Origin: Cyclina sinensis
Lineage: Eukaryota > Mollusca > Bivalvia > Venerida > Veneridae
Direction of reading: 5' to 3'
Assembly: GCA_012932295.1 (NCBI GenBank)
Contig: JAAONU010000019.1
Location: 19,601,908-19,665,907, forward strand
Length of the DNA stretch: 64,000 nucleotides
A program made the translations under genes and the position numbers. The notes beneath the pieces were generated by a model. That model made no database searches. It saw only the letters and a list, made by a program, of their open reading frames with translations, and had not been told where the DNA came from. Numbering within the stretch: position 1 is the stretch's first letter; every line of letters begins with the position of its first letter. This document shows, piece after piece, positions 1 to 12,010 of the stretch.

Positions 1-42
1 TTATAAGTCTTAAGAAAATTGGTTATATCAAATACTTCTTAA

Positions 43-642
43 CAAGAGTTGTTAGAATGACACTGATGTCCCTCTAAGCACAAATCATTTTAGGTATGTC
101 AAATCCAGGAATGACAACTTTAAAACAACTGGGTCTGGAGTTGCTAAACTTTGTTTAAAGTTCACTTGTTCTCCAGGCCCCTGTATGCTTGACCTTTGAG
201 CAAGAGGGCCTGAAAACAATTGAGGTAAACTACTTATCATGCCTAATAATCCTGGGGACTATGAAGGTCCTTGGAGCAGTTGTTTCAAATTATTGATGGG
301 TACTTGTTTTCAAAGTGCGGACCCCTGTGAGCTTGACCCTGTAGTCCCAAAAATTAAATAGCTCATCTTCTCATCATCCCCAAACATCCATAAAACAACA
401 GGGACAATCTACCGGTACTCATAATGCTAAACCATCCTGTAAAGTTTGAAGTCCTGGGTGCAACTGTTCCTGAGTTATTGATACACAGAAACCATTTTTA
501 CACGGCAGGCTTCTTTAAGCTTGCCCTTTGACCTAGTGGGTTCAAAAATAGTAGGGTTCATTTATATAAAATGCTCAGTCTCTCAAGTCTCTGTGCCTAT
601 GTGTTTCAAGTTACTAATCAGATTACCAGACATGAGCAAAGC
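43..642 (+). repeat. Dispersed bivalve repeat, copy 1
   Basis: Begins CAAGAGTTGTTAGAATGACA and ends near CATGAGCAAAG. The same start and end words bound a second copy at 25361-26261. Inside are degenerate monomers of roughly 130-150 bases, each with a 'GTGAGCTTGACC' word, a 'CATCCTGTAAAGTTT' word and an 'AAACCATTTTCAAAG' word. It is intronic here. I recognise the style from clam genomes but cannot name the family. No coding capacity is seen. Confidence 0.7.
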
Positions 643-2070
643 ATTAAAGACTTATTTCTTCCAAGGGAGTATAAAAACATGATTATGAAAGGTGAAGAAA
701 CGAAAACAATTACGAGCATTTTACAACACTCAACCTTAAACAATTCAATACATCATAAGATAACAAAACATTGCATGCTCCATTATTCATAACATAATCA
801 AGCTATGATGGAATGCAGCAAACTTGACATATCTAGATTGCTAACCATTGCTGTAACTCTATGGGATGGACATAAAAACACTCATAACTTATTTATTCAA
901 TTTGCATATGCTCAATTTAAACTTGATCATAATTTCTTCCTTTTGTCACTCATATACATGTTTTCAGATGCATTATCCAGGAAGAAATTGTCCAGAACTG
1001 GACCTGTTAATATAATAACAATATGAATGATAAAAATAATAATTTGTTACTTTCTCTCTTTTTTTTTTTAATGGACAAAGGCTAAATAATACAGATTTTT
1101 TTCATACAACTTTAAACTCTGAGCACTGTTTATTACTTTTTGTTTATACCTAACTTTAATGCTCTGAGATGAGAAAGGAACCTGCATTACTTACTGTGTT
1201 GTGTTTTGCTGATTTCTATTCTGATAAGCACTTAGTATTTCTGTTTTTACACTGATGCAAAAACCTATATACTGATAAGCCATGTATTGAACATAATTAG
1301 AAGATATTTCAGGAAGCTCTATCATTGCCAGATTGAACAGCTAGCAAGGACATGAAATGTGTGCAAACAATTTACTTGTAGCTTCATTTCTACAGTCTCA
1401 GCAAAAAGGAAATCAACCAACATTGAGAATATGGGACAAAACTGTTTCAGAAATTCATGATAACAGTGTTTTAAACGGACAAATTGTGAGAACATCAAAA
1501 GAGGCCAGATAAAAAACGTGGTCTGTTAGTAGAGAGATCTGCCAATTAAGCATTTATTGTTGCCAAATGTAAAACATTTCTTTATCTTTTGCAGTTTCAT
1601 CAGTTTTTACATTTTTTTTTTCTAAATACAACTGGTGTGGACATAATTATGACTTTTACCTTTATGTCTTTTTCCCTTGCAGTATCAAAACTAGACTAAC
1701 AAAAACATATTGTCCTTTTTCCTTCACATAAACCTTAGTAAAAAGTATCCCTATCAAATTACTAAGCATGTTTGCAGACTTTCTAATAAATATCTGAGGG
1801 GGAAAAATGTCATGATTTTATATAATAATGTCTTCTCTTCCTGGAATCTGTCACATATGTACTGAATCATTCCTGAATGTCAAGCTGATCTGATAATACT
1901 TGTGCATGCAAAGCATGCCTGGAATGAATACTCATGATACAGAAAAAATTGCTAGGATTTTACTGTTCTTTTAAAAGGCAGATTGAAAATGTGACTGAGA
2001 TTTTCCCTTTGATCCTCCTGGTGGCAATTAGTATTTTGGCCATGGCCACCACAGCAGACTATTATCAGTC
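643..2070. other. Intron sequence, no gene seen
   Basis: AT-rich DNA with several poly-T runs. It lies downstream of the last motor exon in this window, so it should be part of the intron before the lever-arm exon. I looked on the minus strand for the expected next exon (family motif VFFR) and did not find it. Confidence 0.6.
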
Positions 2071-2448
2071 TAAACAGATAGATTATGACTTTCTTTGTTC
2101 ACTCATTGAAAAAATTCAGTTCAATGCACCTATAAACATTTAGATTATGACAATCTCTGTTCACTCATTCAATAAATTCAGTTCAATGCACCTATAAACA
2201 GTTAGATTATGACTTTCTCTGTTCACTCATTCAATAAATTCAGTTCAATGCACCTATAAACAGTTAGATTATGACTTTCTCTGTTCACTCATTCAATTAA
2301 TTCAGTTCAATGCACCTATAAACAGTTAGATTATGACTTTCTCTGTTCACTCATTCAATAAATTCAGTTCAATGCACCTATAAACAGTTAGATTATGACT
2401 TTCTTTGTTCACTCATTCAATAAATTCAGTTCAATGCACCTATAAATG
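2071..2448. repeat. 62-bp tandem repeat, six copies
   Basis: The word TAGATTATGA recurs at 2079, 2141, 2203, 2265, 2327 and 2389, an exact 62-base spacing. Copies are nearly identical, differing by single substitutions such as AATAAA versus AATTAA and TTTCTCTG versus TTTCTTTG. The first copy is the most divergent. It lies in an intron of the myosin gene. Confidence 0.95.
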
Positions 2449-2712
2449 TTCAAATCTATCTGTCCATCTATTCTAAGCTGAATGGTGGACAATTCCATTT
2501 TAGAAATTTAGTGGGGTTGAGAAATGACATTTGTTGCATGAACTCCTGATAAAGACATGTGGACAGGTGTTAGCATAGACATTCAGCTCAAATAAGTTCT
2601 TTATTCATCAAAAGTGATCTTAAATAAGGCAAACCCACTAAAGCAAGAAAAAAGCACTTACCAAAAAGACCTCCACCCTATCACAAGAAAACAAGAAAAA
2701 TGTTTTCCTTAC

Positions 2713-2778
2713 CTTACTAAGTCCAATCCTGTAATTGAGTTTGTCGATGTCTAAATTCTCTAGAATTTGTATCACAGC
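2713..2778 (-). CDS. MYO18A: Myosin XVIII exon: end of converter
   Basis: 22 codons in phase 0 on both sides, with acceptor TTTTTCAG and donor GTAAGG. The peptide runs AVIQILENLDIDK to NYRIGLSK and matches the family segment leading to 'GLSRVFFRAG'. It is the last exon of the gene visible here. It follows a 5.2 kb intron. The next expected residues (VFFR, start of the lever arm) are not in the window. Confidence 0.85.
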
Positions 2779-3492
2779 CTGAAAAACAGAGCAACAAAAA
2801 TATTTAGTTTTCTAATACTTACTCGAAAATTTAACCTATCTAAAACATCTGCTTTTGCAGATTTCCTGGCAAGCCTATACACCTATCTGTAACTACAGGA
2901 GATTAGAAATTCATTTGTGTCTGAATTTGGACCTGATTCATCAGTGTTGCATGTGTAGACCTATCATTCATGTAATTCTAATAAAAGCAGATCTGGATTT
3001 AAATCCTGCATGTTATACTTCATTAGTCTCCATTCATTGATGAATTTAATGAAACCTAGACAAAAATAGGAAAATTTGATTCAGGTAAAATTTCATGAAA
3101 AAAATTCCCTAACAAAGTCTTATGAAATCCATCAACCAATTTCATCGCTAGAAATTAAACTGCTAAGCTCAAAGAAAATTATCAAACTGCTAACATTTAA
3201 TTTTCAAATATTTATATACTCGTTATCACTTAAAATGATATAGACATATAGATACTAAATTCTATTAGTCATATACTGAAATTGTATCAGTCTTTAACAT
3301 GTTAACCCTAACAATTGTTTATTAAGGACAGGCTTAGCTAATCATTGGCTTCATTCAATCTTAAAAAACAAACAACTGAAGTGACCTGTCCTATTTTCCC
3401 TAAAAAAAACTTTTCATAAAATCAATAAAGGATAACTTCTTTTGCAATAATTAACCATTGATTATTATTTTTTTTTTTTTGATGAAGGATTA

Positions 3493-4574
3493 CAGTCCAA
3501 CCTTACTTAAGCAGCCAGCAAAGGAAAAAGGTAATTTTGGCTGCTTAAGCCAGGTGACCGCCTATTATGGGGGTAATGTTGGCTCGCTTTCTTTAGTACT
3601 AGCAGGCATATGGTTACTTTGAACACAGAATCATAACACTTTATCAGCTGTTGTATCTTCATTTACTTTTTAATATGATAATTCAAGTTCAAAATACATT
3701 CCAAATAGTATCTTGCAGTCATTTAAATTCTATTAGATATTATCATTATTATCACTGACTTTCTAATCGCGGCAAGTGCGGTCTCATCATTACCCCAAGA
3801 AAGTAAAAACATTTGTTTCTTAAGTGCTATCGTAAGTAACGTACGACTCAGTAATAGCATGTTTGAAAATGTCTTTGTTCTAAGTTTACATTTTATCTTT
3901 GAAAGTAACAAAACATTCTCAAGAGTTTGAAATTAATATTGATTTGATTTTAAGGCGAATCGCGAAAATTCATTCATTACATGGTTAAGAGTTCTTTCCC
4001 TTCCGTGTAAGCGGGATGATTCACACAAGGTGTTCTCCTAGTGAGCCAAGACAGAGAATAAAGCATAGTATTACTTAGCTTCATTTTCTTTTACTCCGTG
4101 ACAGATTTAAAATAGAGTTCAATTAAAAGGCATGTTTGTAAGGTGCTTATATTATTTCAATTTCCGTTAACCGCTGAAATCAATACTTTTTGTAATTATA
4201 AAACAAACTTCTCAAAACCTAATGAGATCAAAGGTTAAATCGACCATTTACTTTGGGAGTCTATTGAATAATGCATGCGCAACAAATAGTCGCCGAATTA
4301 ACACACTGATACATTCAAGCACTGTGTTTTGTCACGTGTTTGCCTTTCGAGGGTTGTCAAAATATATTCACACCTTGAGCAGACAATACATGACCGCTAA
4401 ATCGGGTCGAATTTTGGCAAATTGAATGCAGTTAGTGTGGCCGCTGGCCGCAGACATAAGGTGACCGTTTAATTAACGTGTAATTTAGAAGGATTTTTGA
4501 CAGGAGCGTCATGAAATGACCGTTGACACCAGGTGACTGCCTATATAAGGTGACCGTTAGGACAGGTTATACTG
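3493..4574. mobile_element. TA-flanked non-autonomous element, pogo/Tigger-like ends
   Basis: 1082 bp between TA dinucleotides at 3491-3492 and 4575-4576. The left end CAGTCCAACCTTACTTAAGC and the inverted right end CAGTATAACCTGTCCTAACG agree at about 14 of 20 bases. Sub-terminal words 'GGTGACCG' and 'GGTGACTGCCTAT' occur near both ends ('AGGTGACCGCCTATTATG' left, 'AGGTGACTGCCTATATAAG' right). CAGT termini with a TA target duplication are typical of Tc1/mariner/pogo elements. No transposase is seen. Confidence 0.7.
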
Positions 4575-5144
4575 TATATTGTAATTATTCTATTTTCTTT
4601 TTTCAATATTTACTTGAGTAGCAATATATTCTTGTTTATGAGTTAATTTCAATTTCTTTCTTGTGAGATCAATACAATTTAAATGAAATCATTAGAAACA
4701 TACAGAAAACATCGTCTAGCCTTACTATTACTATACTACAGTCAGTGTAAAAAATTCTTGGCAAAAGCACAAATTCATTTTTTTTCATGATCAATGTAAG
4801 TGTCAACCATAACACTCTGCAGTAATACACATCATCAACCTCTTGTTTAATATGTAAATTAATGAAACTGGATTTTTTGCTTTTCTAGTTTTTATTCAAA
4901 ATTATTCCTATTCACAAAACTACTGACATTACCAAATCTTTTAACCAAATGCCATAACAAACATACACCTGTCCTTAAACGATGACATTTTAATCTCTTG
5001 CTAAATAAATATCAATTTTGTCAAAAAGAAATTCAAACTTGGAAGACAACAGATTTTCAAGTATTGGTCTTTGATAGCATTGTAAGAACATGGGGAAATA
5101 TTTACCCTGTTTGCAAGGATAAACTCAACAACTTTAACACAGAT

Positions 5145-6298
5145 AAATTTTGTCAATACAATAAGAAAAGCATAAGCTTTGCAGCTTTAATACGAGAGGC
5201 AGTAACTCTGCAGATTGTATATGAGAAGCATAAACTTTGCATCTTCAATACGAAGAGCAAAAACTTTGCAGATTTAATATGAAAAGCATAAACCTTGCAG
5301 CTTCAATACAAAAAACATAAGCTTTGCAGCTTCAATACAAGAAGCATAAACTTTGCCACATCAATACAAGAAGCAGAAATCTTGCAGATTCAATATGAGA
5401 AGCATAAACTTTGCAGCATCAATGTGAGAAGCTGAAACTTTGCTGCATCAATATGAAAAGAATAAACTCTGCTGCATCAATATGAAAAGAATAAACTTTG
5501 CAGCCTCAATGAGAGAAGTATTAACTTTGCAATTTCAATTAAAAAGAAGGAGTTTTACAGCTTCAATATGAGAAGCAGAAACTTTGAAGCTTCAATGCAA
5601 GAAGCATAAACTTTGCAACATCAATATGGGAAGCATAAACTTTGCAGCATCATTACAAGAAGCATAAACTTTGCAACATCAATATGAGAAGCATAAACTT
5701 TGAAGCTTCAATGCAAGAAGCATAAACTTTGAAGCTTCAATGCAAGAAGCATAAACTTTGCAACATCAATATGAGAAGCATAAACTTTGAAGCTTCAATG
5801 CAAGAGGCATAAACTTTGCAACATAAATATGGGAAGCATAAACTTTGCAGCATCATTACAAGAAGCAGAAACTTTGCAGCTTCAATACCAGAAGCATATA
5901 CTTTGCAATTTAATACAATGATCATAAACTTTGCAATTCCAATGTAAGAAGCATAAACTTTTCAGCTTCATTATCAGAAGCATCAGCTTTGCAATTTAAT
6001 ACAAGGATCATAAACTTTGCAATCCCAATGTAAGAAGCAGAAACTTTGCAATTTCAATATGAGAAGCATGAATTTTGCAATTTCAATATGAGAAGCATAA
6101 ACTTTGCAATTTAATACAAGGATCATAAACTTTGCAGTTCCAATGTAAGAAGCAGAAACTTTGCAATTTCAATATGAGAAGCATGAATTTTGCAATTTCA
6201 ATATGAGAAGCATCAGCTTTGCAATTTAATACAAGGATCATAAACTTTGCAGTTCCAATGTAAGAAGCAGAAACTTTGCAATTTCAATATGAGAAGTG
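5145..6298. repeat. Degenerate ~29-bp minisatellite, about 39 units
   Basis: Unit is close to GAAGCATAAACTTTGCA followed by GCTTCAATATGA. Copies drift in the second half of the unit (AACATCAATATGAG, GCTTCAATGCAAG, ATTTAATACAAG). Near the right end four-unit blocks repeat as a higher order: the word TAATACAA recurs at 5997, 6112 and 6227, exactly 115 bases apart. There are no unique spacers, so this is not a CRISPR array. Confidence 0.93.
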
Positions 6299-7992
6299 GC
6301 AGTTATATCATTTTCAAATAAAAGTCAACTGTTGCATAATTCAACTGTAATTTCAGCTTTCTGAATTCATCAAGAACACTGATGAGACTAGAACTTTTTC
6401 TGGCAAAATCATGCAAAACTGTACACAAAACCTATGTAAAAACAACCAAATAAAAAATTCATCTACCACTTTATGTATAAATCCATTCTCTGTCAACAGC
6501 TAAAAAAATAAAGTCTTTCTTTCATTTGTCTTTACTATTTTTCTCTCACAATTTCATATATAATTTAGTTACAAGAAACACTGGTATCTTTAAAGTCTGA
6601 ATTTGTCATAAAAATACCATAAAAGAAATGGCCAAAGGGTTAAAGGGTAGTATCATATAAAAACTGTACACAAATCTGGACATTAAACTTTGAAAATTAC
6701 ACAACTCAATTATATAACACAACATAATATTGTGCAAATTTCAACATTTAACTGGACAATAAATAGCACAACTTAAAAGTACCAAAAAAAAAAACTTGCT
6801 GGGAGAAATACTTAAATAATTTCTAACTGATTATGCCACAGACCTAACAACTGGTTAAAGGACAGATTTAATTTTGTAATAATGAGAGATTTCAAAGTCC
6901 TAAATAAGCTGCTTCACACTGTGCAAATATACATCAGATATTTCTATTGTTCTTAACTTCACTTTGTGAGTAAATACAAGTCTTAAGAAAACACAAATCT
7001 ATCATTTTAAAATCAAGTACAGATCAAAAGTATATCACATTTTTTTATGCTGGACAAAATATTTCTAAGTGGAAACCAAACCTTGGTATTTTTAAATGGA
7101 CATAGCCTACAATTAACTGGTCAGATATGGCATATCTATTTTATTGGTCCATTTGCTGTAAGATGAAAAATAATTGATAACTTAATTTAAAGATGAACAT
7201 TTGTTCAATTTTTTTTTTTTTATTTTAAGGCATTTAGACATGTTTTCGTTTGGAATAAAAGGTTTTCCACCCAAAAATGGTACATCATTCTATATAAAGA
7301 ATAATATTAATGCATTAAGGTTACCTGTTGTACTTACAATTTCTGAATGACACCTTGACATCTGGTAATAATTCATGCAATTTTATTAATATTTAAACAA
7401 TTTAAAAATAAATGGAATACTCGTAATTTTAAGGTACGCCTCTTTCATAGAATTTGGCCTCTGAACTGAGGTGTCTCCTGAAGTTAGTTATACAATAAAT
7501 ATGTCTGACCTAAAAGTACTCTTCAAGAAAAGATATTTCTTTTGGCTTATGCTTCATCTAATTAAATGATGTAGCATCTTAATAGTATATTGTGATAATG
7601 GAAGTACTCACGTATAAGATTAATAAACATTATTTCTTTACAGGTGAATCTAAATCTTTACTGCCTATCTGGAAGGTTCATGAGAAAGTAAGAGTGTTTT
7701 GTTCACACACTGTCAAGACAGTATGTCAAGATAAAAATGTCAAAGAAATCTGCCAAGAAACTGAAATAAATCTTCCGTCAATACTTTTCAAGACTGTCAA
7801 CAATGTGGTCCTCTGTGGTCCTGTGCTAAGACAAAGTCATTGTGTCATTATGGATATAAATTTCAAAATAATAAAAAAAAAATGATTAAAATAAAGAGGC
7901 TTAGCTAGCATACGTTTTACATGTTTGCCTGCATTTAGTATTAGTATCAACATAATATGAGATTTAAGACTTTTCAAAAAGGTAATACTTAC

Positions 7993-8090
7993 AGATTTTT
8001 CTCCCATATCAGGGGTGGGTTTCACATTTGGAGGAACCAGACTTTCGAACTTCTGTATAAATTCTCCAAATGTTATGTGATCTGGGAAAC
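7993..8090 (-). CDS. MYO18A: Myosin XVIII exon: SH1 helix to converter
   Basis: 98 bp. It completes a split Gly codon (phase 1 in) and ends in phase 0 with donor GTAAGT. The peptide GFPDHITFGEFIQKFESLVP matches the family '[20 protein letters not shown]', the start of the converter. The insert after it (NVKPTPDMGEKS) is shorter than in vertebrates. Confidence 0.9.
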
Positions 8091-8353
8091 CTGAAATTAT
8101 ACGAGACGATATATACAAACACTGCATCATAACTGTTAATCCTAGTTAAATCACAACACAATTTTTAGCTAAATATATAATTGCTTGCAATATCTATACA
8201 TTATGTATCTCACACAGTAACTTATTGCAACAAGTTTTTATTCATAGCACTTCTGTGTTATTACTTACTGCATTTCTAACAAAATACATTACCTGTATAC
8301 ATCAAAATAAATATGTATTCCCAGTGTAAGCAGGCAAAGAGAGACAACCCTAC

Positions 8354-8558
8354 CTTGCCTATGAATCCTGACAGACTCCAAGATTTCATTTCCCCTGAAT
8401 TGGGCACGAACTACGGGTACATTCATTAAGATATCATCAGGCTTCTCTGGGGTCACATCTGAAGGGCTCCTTACTTCACACAGCCCAGCATTTGCTTGGG
8501 GCAGTAGACAGTGGATAAAGTGACACTTAGTTTTTCGTAGTGTTTCTATGATTGTGTC
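8354..8558 (-). CDS. MYO18A: Myosin XVIII exon: HCLLP strand and SH1/SH2 region
   Basis: 205 bp, phase 0 in, phase 1 out (donor GTAGGG). It opens with DTIIETLRKTKCHFIHCLLP and closes with VRAQFRGNEILESVRIHRQG, the conserved myosin block around the reactive-thiol helices ('FVHCFLP' and '[20 protein letters not shown]' in MYO18A). Between them is a short acidic/Pro linker with SPSDVTPEKPDD. Confidence 0.92.
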
Positions 8559-9007
8559 CTGAAGAAAAAAAGTTTTTCTTTTATCAATCAAGTATAAGAC
8601 ATTGTATGGAAAGCAATTCTTCGGCTAAATTTCTATGTGCAAAAAAACTGTAAAAGCTCTATTAACAACAGCCTATTTCATCCGAACACTCACTTTCAAA
8701 ATTATACATCACAGTGATGCCAACAATTTTAGTATTTGATACAAGTCTCACTAATTTAAGCTTTTTTCTAACTTCCCTTGAATATTTTTGCTCACAAATA
8801 ATCAATAATATTTAACTTCATAGTTATATATGTTTAAATTTCCTCCATAAGAATAAAACATTATTACTCAGTAGTTGTCTTAAATCCCTAAATGCATGGC
8901 TCAATACTATCTTAAATAGCTGAAGTACATTTGAAGTGTTGACCTAAAATGTCTATTCATAACAGCTAAGCTATGTATATCATTCAAATTAATAATTGTA
9001 TACTAAC

Positions 9008-9191
9008 CACTTGGAACTTCACTTGTAGACACATGGATCTTTTCTTCAGTCCAGCTGTCCCAGACATGAACGTTCTTCTCATACTGCCCACCCTTCTCAG
9101 AGATGTGGACCCTTCCATTCCTACAATAGACCCACTGACCATTCCACCGACAGGGGCTTTCACACTGTTAAACAATTCTTTAATATTGGCC
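9008..9191 (-). CDS. MYO18A: Myosin XVIII exon: loop 2 region
   Basis: 184 bp, phase 2 in, phase 0 out. The donor chosen is GTTAGT after CAAGTG, because this makes the join FQV|DTIIETLRK align without a gap to the family. The peptide includes [20 protein letters not shown] and [20 protein letters not shown]. It corresponds to the basic, Ser-rich loop 2 actin-contact region of class XVIII, where RRVGSMRRT is a plausible basophilic-kinase site (inference). Confidence 0.9.
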
Positions 9192-9673
9192 CTGGAATAG
9201 AAATTAAATCTTGTCACGACTTCCAGATTTTTTCAAACAAACTTTTGCAATGAATCTAGCTGAAAACTGTTACAACCTTATAACAGCTTATGATAGAAAC
9301 CAATGTAAGAGGTTGTGCCTCGAAATATTAACAAAACTATTCTTCATAATTCTTAACAAATGCACTTAAAAGCCAGAAGGTCAAATTTATACCTTTCATC
9401 AGAGTTCAAAATAAATGTATGATTTTACAACCCTCACGTTTTTCGTTGTGAATTTCTACAAGTCTGCATATATCAGTTTTCATATGGCAGTATTACAGTA
9501 ACATTCTGCTATCAAGATATTTTTAATTATTTCAAAATCACAAAAATCAGCTATTTTAATGAACCAAAATCTAAAATTAAGAACATTAAACAGGTCTGCT
9601 ATTAAGAATGATCAGCTATTGACACTAGGTCTCATAAGCGGGACTTTACTATACAAGGACAATGTTTCCTTAC

Positions 9674-9836
9674 TTTTTGGAATCCTGCAGTACTTGTGTT
9701 GCAACTTTGGAAATTGGATTTTCTCGGCATACTTTCAACCAACCACTAGCGTTGTACTGTACAGGGTTGGTACCTTGGAAATGGTTCAGAATGAAAGTGT
9801 TGCCCAGAGAGGATGCCTTCCGTAACAAGCTGTCTC
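9674..9836 (-). CDS. MYO18A: Myosin XVIII exon: motor, upstream of loop 2
   Basis: 163 bp, phase 1 in, phase 2 out (donor GTAAGG). The peptide includes SSLGNTFILNHFQGTNPVQY and NASGWLKVCRENP, matching the myosin pattern 'H(Y/F)AG-V-YN--GWL'. The open reading frame on the opposite strand at 9559-9825 is a shadow. Confidence 0.9.
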
Positions 9837-10413
9837 CTAAAAACAGAAAATAAAATACAAACTGACCATTTTAAAAAATGTCTGTTTGTCAGTATAATTT
9901 TGAATGCTTTGAAAGAACTTGTTAATTACACTCAAGCAGTGCATAATTTAACTAAACATAAGGATATAATTATCTCCATCTGTAAGATCATTAAAGATCT
10001 TGATTCTACGCCAAACATTTATGAAACTTTCTTACTGAATGGGTAGTTACCTTAAGAATAAACTCTACCATTTATTTTTGTACATACATTGATCTGTTTC
10101 CTTATCACTACAATCTGTACCACAGAACTACACAGAACATTGCTTATAAAGTGTGGACATTGATCAACTTATAAAATATCTGTCAACAGACATTGTTTTA
10201 CTGATCAAGTATTTCTAAATGCACAAAAGAAACACATTTATTGATACCTACAATATGATGACTGAGTTTTCCAAGTCAAATATCTCAGGGTAAAAAGAAA
10301 AGGCAAATGAGTTCAGAAGACAGAGTAGAGTCAACTGTATGCTCTATCACCATGGAAACACTTTAGATTTATTTGAAATGCTTTATCTAAAAATGTTATA
10401 ATAATCCACTCAC

Positions 10414-10558
10414 TTTTAACTTTCTGTTCACCATGGTAACTGAAGAACCTGTCCATGAAGGAATCTTCTGTTGCACCAGGAAATATGGCTTCCTCATCCA
10501 GTATCCATAGCAACCCTTTCTTCTCTGCCTCTCTTACTTCAGGAGTAGCTGTCCTAAC
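10414..10558 (-). CDS. MYO18A: Myosin XVIII exon: lower 50 kDa helix-loop-helix
   Basis: 145 bp, phase 0 in, phase 1 out (donor GTGAGT). The peptide [20 protein letters not shown] continues into [20 protein letters not shown]. It matches '[20 protein letters not shown]' of MYO18A and the 'EEE--FP-ATD-TF' helix-loop-helix of myosins that contacts actin. The exon can be joined either to 14477-14563 directly or to the His-rich cassette, since both upstream donors are phase 0. Confidence 0.92.
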
Positions 10559-11671
10559 CTAACAAAGTAAATTTTTACTTAGAATTACTATATTTTATAT
10601 CCATGCCATAAAAACCAGCCTTTATCACAAGTTTTTAGTTTCTGTCCCACCTCTGAAGTTTTTCATCAGTTCATAGAAGTATCTTACATTTTCAAATGTA
10701 AAATGTAAATTTATTATCATCTAAACACTATTATAGATTCAGAAAACTAGACAGTATATGTACAAAGAAGGCTTATAATACACTTAAAACATGCAAACTG
10801 CTATGGCAACTTTATATTTATTCACAAATAATGTTGTAAAATCTTATTTTTTCTGAGAATTGATATATTTTTTTCCCCAAACATCTACGGCTGGAATATG
10901 TTGTAAAACCAATAGCTGTGCTACAGCAAATAAAGCAAATATGTGCATCATCTATGGCAGGGATTGAAATAAAGAAAAAATAAATTATTTTTACTGTGAA
11001 AAATTCAGTAAGTACCAAATACCATATCCACCAAGACACTCGTTACCACAAGAAATATGGTCATGTGTTGTTAAAAATTTAGCTTTACCATGCTGACAAA
11101 TCAAAACACTGATGAAAATACTAAGTTAGATCTACACATGAAGGAAAAAAATGTGAAGTTTTCAAAATACAAAGTAGAAGTAAATATAAATCACAGATCA
11201 GCCCAGTCCTGATGGCAATAATGTTTGTTATCATGTTTAACGCTGCTTGTTAAATTGTTAACTACAATAATATTGCACATTTTTCTAGTTCTTATATTTA
11301 TCATTCATCTTTTATCTTCTTAATCTATTTTCTTTTTATCTCTCTGTTTAAGAAGTTTAGAAGCTTCTATTCCTATGTGCAAACTACCTATTAAGTTTTC
11401 ATAAACAAAAAATGCTGCTGAAAAGAAAAGCCACTTGCATTATAATTTCTGCAATTCTAATGAGTTATGCACTGCAAAGAATAATTCCTTCACAACTGTG
11501 CTCTGTTTATAGATTTGTTTATCTTCAAAATTCTGTTTTATTCTAAGCATCATTTGTAAACATTGTGCAGAGTGTATCCACGTTTTCCAAATTCTGCAGT
11601 ATTTTTGTTCTCTAGACTTGCAGCATTTCACCAATCACAGCAAACAACAATGACCTTGACCTCAGGAATAC

Positions 11672-12010
11672 CTCATCATGATCACCATGGTGATGACCTT
11701 TGCTGCTATTGACATTGTAAGTCTGGCATATATGCTGGTAAGATTTCAAATGTGAAGTCACTTTTACTGGTATTTTGGATGCAAACCCCTGTACACTAGA
11801 AGTGGAATGACTGCGGTGTGGTGAGTGACTTTGTGGTTTCTCTTTGGTCTGGCTTTCTCCTGATGTTGACTGGCTTCTTTTGCTTTCATTGGGATGATGA
11901 CCTTGACCTTTCTTGTGGTTTTCATGACCAACAGAGTCATGCTTATGGTGTTCATTAACATGCATTGACTCTCTGTTTTCATGATAACTTGAAGGTCTTG
12001 GCCTTGAAAG
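11672..12010 (-). CDS. MYO18A: His-rich 113-codon exon, probable cassette in the motor domain
   Basis: 339 bp, open throughout, phase 0 on both sides, acceptor TATAG and donor GTATTC. The peptide begins LSRPRPSSYHENRESM, continues with a His-rich run (HVNEHHKHDSVGHENHKKGQ), then a Ser/Lys/Gln-rich stretch (KRSQSTSGESQTKEKPQSHS), and ends KGHHHGDHDE. It would insert between the 'LIEKPPQQSL' helix and '[10 protein letters not shown]' of the lower 50 kDa subdomain. In the family proteins I remember, those segments are contiguous. Skipping it keeps the frame. Composition is low-complexity and hydrophilic, so it should be a disordered surface loop. The weaker donor and acceptor fit regulated inclusion. 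An intronic open frame by chance is the alternative. Confidence 0.6.

Larger units (their letters stand above)
2779..7992 (-). other. MYO18A: 5.2 kb intron of the myosin gene
   Basis: Largest intron inside the motor region. It holds an inverted-repeat element (3493-4574) and a 29-bp minisatellite (5145-6298). The remaining stretches 2779-3490, 4577-5140 and 6300-7990 are AT-rich with no exon, RNA gene or recognisable repeat that I can support. Confidence 0.75.

Noticed and set aside
5145..6298. CRISPR-like look of evenly spaced ~29-base repeats
   Set aside because: Units are contiguous and degenerate with no unique spacers; eukaryotic context.
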